A stretch of 64,000 nt of DNA, from NCBI GenBank assembly GCA_014529385.2, contig CM043952.1, positions 151,927,057-151,991,056 on the forward strand. The letters run 5' to 3'. The notes beneath the pieces were generated by a model, which saw only the letters and a list, made by a program, of their open reading frames with translations, had not been told where the DNA came from and ran no database searches. Position 1 is the first letter of the stretch; each line of letters opens with the position of its first letter. The position numbers and the translations under genes are program-made. Source of the DNA: Adiantum capillus-veneris. Lineage: Eukaryota > Streptophyta > Polypodiopsida > Polypodiales > Pteridaceae. Positions 61,360 through 64,000 of this stretch are shown here, piece by piece.

Positions 61360-64000
61360 TCAGAATTTTATCGAACTTTTGATTCAGCTCCTATTTTGCT
61401 TGCAATATGCACATTTTAACTCCAAATCAAATTTTGAAAACACCAATATGCTATGAAGAGATGTGCTAACCCTGATATCAATATGGGAAATCTCCGTGAC
61501 ATAGGGTCATGGATCGTGATCCATGTACCCCAGTATCAAAATTACTTGAAACTTGGTACACAGGGCTCTCACAAACTCTTGATAGGTCATTAAGTGAATT
61601 TTAGATGGTTTGATTCCCATCAGGTCTCCTAAAGTCACTTTGTCAATCTGTTTTGTGGTTTTTGGTCTTGATTGTCTACGGTCTTGATTGTCTCTAATCT
61701 TGTTTGAGCCTCTTTTTAATGTTTTTTGCTATCCTTGTTTTTGGATAAAATGTTGGTGTTGGTCTCCGCTACACTTCTATAAAGCCACAATCCCAAAAAC
61801 TAGGAGGGGGTCATGGATCACGATCCATGCTCCACCATGTCTAAACCCCAGATTTGGTCAGATTGTTACTTGAAGTCTATGGAGTCTACCCATCCACTTA
61901 TTTTTGGATTTGAAACCCTTTCACCTTGCCAACAAAAGCAAATTTTTGTGGTTGCTTGTGGTTTTTGACTTATAGCTTGTGTTTTGGTGTTTTGGTCAAC
62001 TTTTTGTTGTTTTTTTTAATGATGCCTTCACAAAACTTGTTCCAAATAGTATCATCTTCTTACTGCCCAAATCTCAACCTCAGATGCTTCAAGGGGTCAT
62101 GGATCGGGATCCATGTTCCTCCTCATTTGGTCATGGAATTTAGTCAGCTATATGTCTAGACCATGCAGAAGTCATATTTTCATTTATTTTTGAGTTTGGA
62201 CATCAAAAAGTCAAAAAGCCCTAATATTGTCTATTTCCAACGTTTTTTTGTGCACACTAGACGCAATGGTATCAATTCTTGCTCAACAAGTTACAGGGGG
62301 ACATGGATCACGATCCATGTTCCTGCATCAAACTACATGGAACTTTCCAGATTCATTCTATGTGGTTTGATTATACCCTTTTTGCACTTATTTTTGAATT
62401 TAGATCAGCTTTGGAGTTTTGACCATCAAATTTTATGGTCATTTTGTCCAAAATATGGATTTTACCCTTTTTTTCTCTGGTCTTTCAGCCCAAATTTGAT
62501 AGTGGTAGTTTCTACTTACCCTACTCCTAAGTATTAAAATGAAACATGAAACAAAAACAAAAACAACGGTATAAAATAGAATCAAAATGGAAAACAGTAC
62601 AACACTCTGAAAGAATCAAGAAAATTGAAGAACGAAATGCTTTTGGCTATCTCACTCACAACCCTCTTTACCTCTTGAGAATAGATCTAGCAAGTTCTCG
62701 ACCTCTAGACTCTACCCCATCTCTAGTTGCCTGATTGCTAAAGTGTAAATGAAGTGGAAATCAAAATAAAAATTTTTGAGTAAAAAGTTACGACTAGGTC
62801 ACTCACCACCTAAGGATCGTTGTCCCTAGTAGTGGTGCCAACTCTAGCGGGTTGCCATGACGAACATCTATAGCATAGCTTTCTGCCACTAACATAATGT
62901 CAATACTTAGGAAAGTGACTCGGATGGGGCACACAGACTCTTTGAGGGTGTCAACCTCAAGAATTGAACCTTTGAAAAATCAATCTCTCTAGATCATGCA
63001 AATCTACCAATCTCCAATCTGGCAACTTGCCTATGTCCTACGTAATCACACTCAATCATCAACCCATTTCGCACTCAAACAAAGTCCAAATGCTACAAAA
63101 CTTTGGGAGGAGATCTAAGACACTTAGGGGCACTAACCTACTAAGTTTGGTCTCACTCCTTAGAGGTATCAAAATCATGATCCATCATGATCAAGGTCCT
63201 GGAAACTGCAATAAAACATACCAAAAAGGTCGCCCTAGGGTCTAGGAACACTACTCTATGGTCAAAATGTCAAAAAATAGTCATTAACACACTCAAAATA
63301 GTAGGTTTAGCCTACTAACGCATAGTCACAAATAACCACAAGATCGATAATGAATATAGTTGAATGAAAGACCAATGGACAAGGAACACAATGCAAGTTT
63401 TGGAATTGAAATGTGATTACTAGAGCTTAAGATATAAAGATTACAAGCATGAGAGTATCCACTGTCAGTCGTATGCTTCAAACTCTTCAAACTCGATAAA
63501 TATAAGGGTGTCCTCTTCCCACTTTACAAAATAGACTTTATACTGAGGGCTCTCTTGGCTAGTGTGACTGACTTTACAAGACTCATACTCCATTACAGAC
63601 TTTACAGCTCAGTCTTTCAGAGATTTCCGTCTATAATAAAAGATTATCAAACAATTACAAGGCTTTTTTGGAAAAATAATGAAGATACATCAAAATTTTG
63701 GGGATCATGGAAGAAGGGGTCAACTTGAAGGGTGCCCATCTGGCTTGACTGCCAATAGGGCCAATAATAATAAATTTAAGTTAATTTTTTGCTTAATAAT
63801 AATAAATAAATAAATAAATAGATATCACAAAGAAGGTCAAAATTAAAATCTAAAAGCAAAAACCAAATTTACAAAGCAAGAAATTTAAGCATATCCAATA
63901 TGAAAAAAATTGGAGGATGTCAAAACTTGGGTTTATCCTGATTTGGCACAAACAACCAAGATGTCAATATGCAATTGTCGATTGTCATTGAATGAAAGTG
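61360..64000. other. Noncoding right end of the window
   Basis: Apart from the palindromes, no gene, RNA gene or transposon domain was recognised. Short open frames such as 62163-62537 are T-rich and unsupported. Confidence 0.6.
61509..62318. repeat. Four spaced copies of a 16-bp palindrome
   Basis: ATGGATCGTGATCCAT (61509), ATGGATCACGATCCAT (61813), ATGGATCGGGATCCAT (62099) and ATGGATCACGATCCAT (62303). Each is preceded by GGG(T/A)C or similar and followed by G. Spacing is 304, 290 or less and 204 bp. The sequence between is T-rich and only loosely similar, so this may be a much-decayed tandem repeat whose palindrome is better preserved. Confidence 0.88.

Noticed and set aside
62814-62841. 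A second primer-binding-site-like sequence on the minus strand (TTGGCACCACTACTAGGGAC)
   Set aside because: Resembles plant gypsy PBS sites only loosely, and no CA-ending LTR edge sits beside it.

Overview
The window looks like repeat-dense, gene-poor DNA from a large land-plant nuclear genome. Evidence: a plant-type cytosolic aldolase copy, an oleosin copy, plant Ty1/copia and Ty3/gypsy elements (one copia has a clear initiator-Met tRNA primer-binding site), Penelope-like reverse transcriptase remains, and very long (AG)n/(CT)n and (AC)n tracts. A seed-free plant such as a fern is possible, but the sequence does not settle it. I found no intact host gene; nearly all coding sequence is broken transposon sequence or processed pseudogene.

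Layout. 1-5.3 kb: three intronless, broken copies of host genes: fructose-bisphosphate aldolase (minus), an oleosin (plus) split by a solo LTR with a perfect 5-bp target duplication, and ribosomal protein S26 (plus). Each has the same ~20-nt leader motif followed by a long (AG)n tract just 5' of it. 5.3-8.4 kb: a Penelope-like element without a GIY-YIG endonuclease, between ~300-bp direct repeats. 8.4-10.8 kb: unassigned. 10.8-14.8 kb: a 5'-truncated copia (Copia-1) with an RT deletion and an antisense gypsy integrase fragment inside its RNase H, ending in an 849-bp LTR. 14.8-22.5 kb: a second copia (Copia-2) interrupted by a 4.47-kb terminal-inverted-repeat element. 22.5-25 kb: noncoding. 25-33.7 kb: a decayed minus-strand gypsy (Gypsy-3) holding a ~2.1-kb insert with a foldback element. 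34.4-41.8 kb: a plus-strand gypsy (Gypsy-1) of the same LTR family as the solo LTR in the oleosin, with a truncated 3' LTR. 41.8-46.9 kb: a decayed minus-strand reading frame, AT-rich DNA, and a primer-binding site next to an LTR remnant. 46.9-61.4 kb: a minus-strand copia (Copia-3, same family as Copia-2) with both LTRs, split by a 9.4-kb gypsy (Gypsy-2, dual RNase H) with two LTRs and an ACAG target duplication. 61.4-64 kb: noncoding DNA with four copies of a 16-bp palindrome.

Nothing here forms an operon or pathway; the logic is nested insertion. The relative order can be read directly: Copia-3 predates Gypsy-2, Copia-2 predates the TIR element, and the oleosin copy predates the solo LTR. 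The least explained signals are the shared leader plus (AG)n in front of three unrelated retrocopies, the Penelope-like element with a perfect hairpin at its stop codon, the TIR element without a recognisable transposase, and the spaced ATGGATC palindromes.
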